Source: Prorocentrum cordatum
Lineage: Eukaryota; Sar; Dinophyceae; Prorocentrales; Prorocentraceae
Assembly: GCA_963575745.1 (NCBI GenBank)
Contig: CAUYUJ010010402.1
Span: 404,217 to 468,216, forward strand
Length of the DNA: 64,000 nucleotides
Reading direction: 5' to 3'
Shown here: piece after piece, positions 61,381-64,000 of the stretch
Numbering within the stretch: position 1 is the first letter of the stretch
How the letters are laid out: each line of letters begins with the position of its first letter
Program-made: the position numbers and the translations under genes
The notes under the pieces: generated by a model
Databases searched by the model: none
The model's input: the letters and a program-made list of their open reading frames with translations, nothing else
What the model was told of the DNA's origin: nothing

Positions 61381-61859
61381 TGCCCCTGCAGGTTGGCCCT
61401 CGCCTCGGCCCAGAGAGGGCTGCCCAGTCCAGGAGTGCCGCTGTCGCCTCTGGCCAGCGGCGCTCCGCCCCGGCGCGGCGCCAGGCGTCGGCTGTCGAGG
61501 GGGCCGCGGGCAGCCACCGTCGAGGTGGCTCCGAAGCAGGATGCATCCCCCCGAAGGCAAGAGGCCCAACTTCCGAGGTAGGCGCGCGCGGCGGTCTCCC
61601 GGGCGGAAGGGAAGCCGTTGCCGCCGTCTTCGAAGCAGGGGGTGAGCCAAGTCTTATGTTCGTTGCTTCAAGGCCTCGATCAGCTCGGGCGCTTGGTCAT
61701 CCGCCACCGTGCACTCGGCACGAGTTGGAGTGTCCCCGGTTCCTTACTCCCTTCCCTGGACCGCAGTCCTCAATCCGGAAGATTCTTTGAGGGCCCCCCC
61801 GGACACCCAACAGCTGGAAGCGCTTGGGCATGGCGCGTGCCCCCTTGGCCACGGGGGGC
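61381..61859. other. No gene recognised
   Basis: No supported feature. Confidence 0.4.
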
Positions 61860-64000
61860 GCTCCCGCATGACTCTTTCGGGCCCAAGAGGGCCCCAAGAT
61901 GGGCCAAGAGGCCCCCAAGAGGTCGCCCCTGCAGTCCAAAGGGACCCCGAATCGGTACACGATCGGCCGAAGACGCTCAAGGTGGCTCAAAGATGGTCCG
62001 AAAAGCTTTCGAGATGCCCTGAAGAAAGCCCATATCAGCCTTCCCAAGAGCTGTTGTTAAAGGATCCTGGCGTTCTTGCTTGTTCGGCTTCCCGATTCTC
62101 CATGACGGCCCACGAAGCCTCAAACATCTGTTCAAAACTGGCCAATGGGCCTCCAAGAGGGCCCAAACATTGCCTAAGAGGGCCCCAAACTGACCTAAGA
62201 AGCTTCCAAAACAGCCCGAGATGTACCCAAGACTGCTCCGACAGGGGGCCCGACAGGAGACTCGAATTGCAATTTCGAGCCCTCGGCCCAGACAGGCCCC
62301 CTGGAAGCCTACAAGAAACCCCACGAGGTCCCACGAGGCCCTCAGAGGCCACAGGAAACCCCAAAAGGCTCCAGAGAGGCCCCAACACTTCCCCCCGAGA
62401 GAGACCTCCGAAGAACCCCCCAAAAAACATTCCTGAGAAGTCCGACCCGCAACCCAGGAAAGGTAGCACGATGGGCCAAAGGTAATTCGAAATGTGCAAA
62501 CAAATTCAAGCCAGTCCTGTCCCATTTCTCTTTGTCTTGGCGAGATGCGAACGGGGGGGCGGGCCCATGTAGGGGCGACAAGAATTTTGCATCCCGGCCT
62601 CCCTGGTCGATTGCTTGGTTGGCATTCGGCGCATTGGAAATGACGCTGCCGCGCGCTCAAGCAGACGCGGCTGTTGGACCACCGCGCTCGCGAGAAACCT
62701 TGCACGACACGTAAGATCACATCCTCCTCACACGCAAGATACGACACTGGAGGAGGAGAGGGGGAGGAGAGATTCCCATCCTCCGCCTTCCGGGGGCCTG
62801 AACCCAAAACTCTGAAATTTACGATAGCTTCCCGCGTACCTCCTGGGGCCCCCAAGATCACCGAGAGGCCCCCAATAGGGCCCCAAGCGGCCTGAGAGCG
62901 CCCCGAAGACGGCCCATGAGGCTTCCGAAACGGCCCAAGAGGGCCACGGGACGGCCCCAAAATGGGGCCGAAGAGAAGGAGCACGAACAGAAAACCCGAT
63001 CCTCCCGCCCCAAAAAGCCACCAGGAGGCCCCAAGAGTCACTCAGGAGGCCCTAAAAGGCCACGAAGAGTCCCCAGGAGGCCCCAATAGACCCCCAAGAG
63101 CCACCCAAGAGACCCAAAAGATGCACAAAGGGGCCCCTAAGCAAGCTGCCTCCAAGAGGCCTCCCACGAGATCCCAGCGACAATCCAATAGACTTCACAC
63201 CCACAAGCCAGGCACCGTGGCGGGATGGGCCGAAGGCCGTTCGATATCCGCCGCCCCCTGTCGATTCATCGCAGGGGTGCCTGGCGTGCTGGATCTTTTT
63301 GGTTTTGGTTTGGTTCTTTTTCCAAAAGAACTCCCCCTGGGGCTTCGGCCCGTCCTGCCGGGGTCCCGGGAGGCCCTTCCAGGAACGCAAACTCTACGAA
63401 CAATCCTCCCTGAAACGGCCGTTTCGCTCGGGACATCCTCAACACATCGCGAAGATGGCCCAAGATGGCCTCCAAGTCCACCCAAGATGGTCCAAGACGG
63501 CCTCCAAGACAGCCCAAAAGAGTCCAAGACGGCCCAAGACGGCCCAAGAGGCCCCCCAGAGGCCTCCCAGACGGCCCAAGAGGTCCTCCAGGAGGGCCCG
63601 AAGAGGCCAAAATCATTGAGTTTCCATTGGTTTTTGAAGGATGTTGGAATTTGCTTCTTCTCGGCATTCCGACGGCTCAAGACGGCCCAAGAGGCCCCCA
63701 AGATCGCCCAAGACGCCCCCAAGATGGCCCCTTGACGGCCCAAGTGACCTCGAAGATGGCCCCAAGAGGGCCCCAAGACGGCCCAAGAGGCCTCCAACAC
63801 GCCCAAGATGGCCTCCAAGACGCCCAAAATGGCCTCCAAGACGGCCCCGGAGCGCCCCAAGAGGGTCCCCCGTTGGCCCAGAAAGGCCCCCAAGACGGCT
63901 CCCGACGGCGTCACACGTGCCAGGAACCCACCGAGATGGCCGAAGTTGGCTCGAAGCTGGCCCAAGACGGCCCAAGAGGCCCCCAAGAGGGCCTCCAGCA
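61860..64000 (+). repeat. CCAAGAGGCCCC/CCAAGATGGCC minisatellite, block 4, runs off the window
   Basis: Densest near 61880-62000, 62140-62420, 62840-63160 and 63440-64000. Units of about 10-12 bp, all on the plus strand, with less repetitive islands (for example 62480-62830 and 63180-63430). Frames here give Pro/Arg/Lys-rich (plus) or Leu/Gly/Trp-rich (minus) translations and are not genes. Confidence 0.8.

Overview
The window looks like nuclear DNA of a dinoflagellate. The strongest evidence is an exact dinoflagellate spliced-leader (DinoSL) sequence fused to a processed gene copy (minus strand, 39063-39043). Supporting evidence is a retroelement repertoire I recognise from dinoflagellates (a LINE with a Cys-rich N-terminus, a tyrosine-recombinase retroelement with a C5-methyltransferase-like domain, and a decayed pentatricopeptide array), together with high GC, very few host genes and a great mass of simple repeats. 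I cannot name the species from sequence alone.

Layout. 1-3887: minus-strand LINE fragment (Cys-rich N-terminus, endonuclease, reverse transcriptase) with three frame disruptions, cut by the window edge. 4-23 kb: a field of small foldback/MITE-like families, dispersed repeats, minisatellites and (CCT)n/(GGA)n tracts, including a nested palindrome at 13935-14915. 24.2-34.6 kb: the centrepiece, a 6.6-kb tyrosine-recombinase retroelement (26113-32702, minus strand). It keeps the complete set of split direct repeats (A1 - ORFs - B1 - A2 - B2), a gag-like ORF1, RT, RNase H, recombinase and a C5-methyltransferase-like domain. It lies exactly between two 1,867-bp direct copies of microsatellite-rich host sequence. 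37.5-39.1 kb: a processed retrogene with an intact 432-codon ORF, DinoSL relics at its 5' end and a 20-21 bp target-site duplication. 39.9-40.9 kb: pseudogenised pentatricopeptide-like array. 41.7-46.8 kb: minisatellites and a composite tandem array in which several repeat types recur in the same order. 47-49.3 kb: lower-GC DNA with one plausible coding exon. 50.2-54.8 kb: two diverged arrays of one ~101-105-bp satellite, each preceded by a related leader, one with a 303-bp higher-order period. 55-64 kb: microsatellites, two MITE copies, one plausible terminal exon, and a ~2.1-kb degenerate minisatellite running off the right edge.

No operon-like host gene cluster is present. The genes are those of retroelements (LINE; tyrosine-recombinase element) and of products of retroposition (retrogene). 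The LINE type seen at 1-3887 is the kind of machinery that could make the retrogene, but nothing in the window links the two directly. Most long open frames here are translations of CCT/GGA/GAT/GAC repeats and are not genes. All calls come from reading the sequence; no database search was run.
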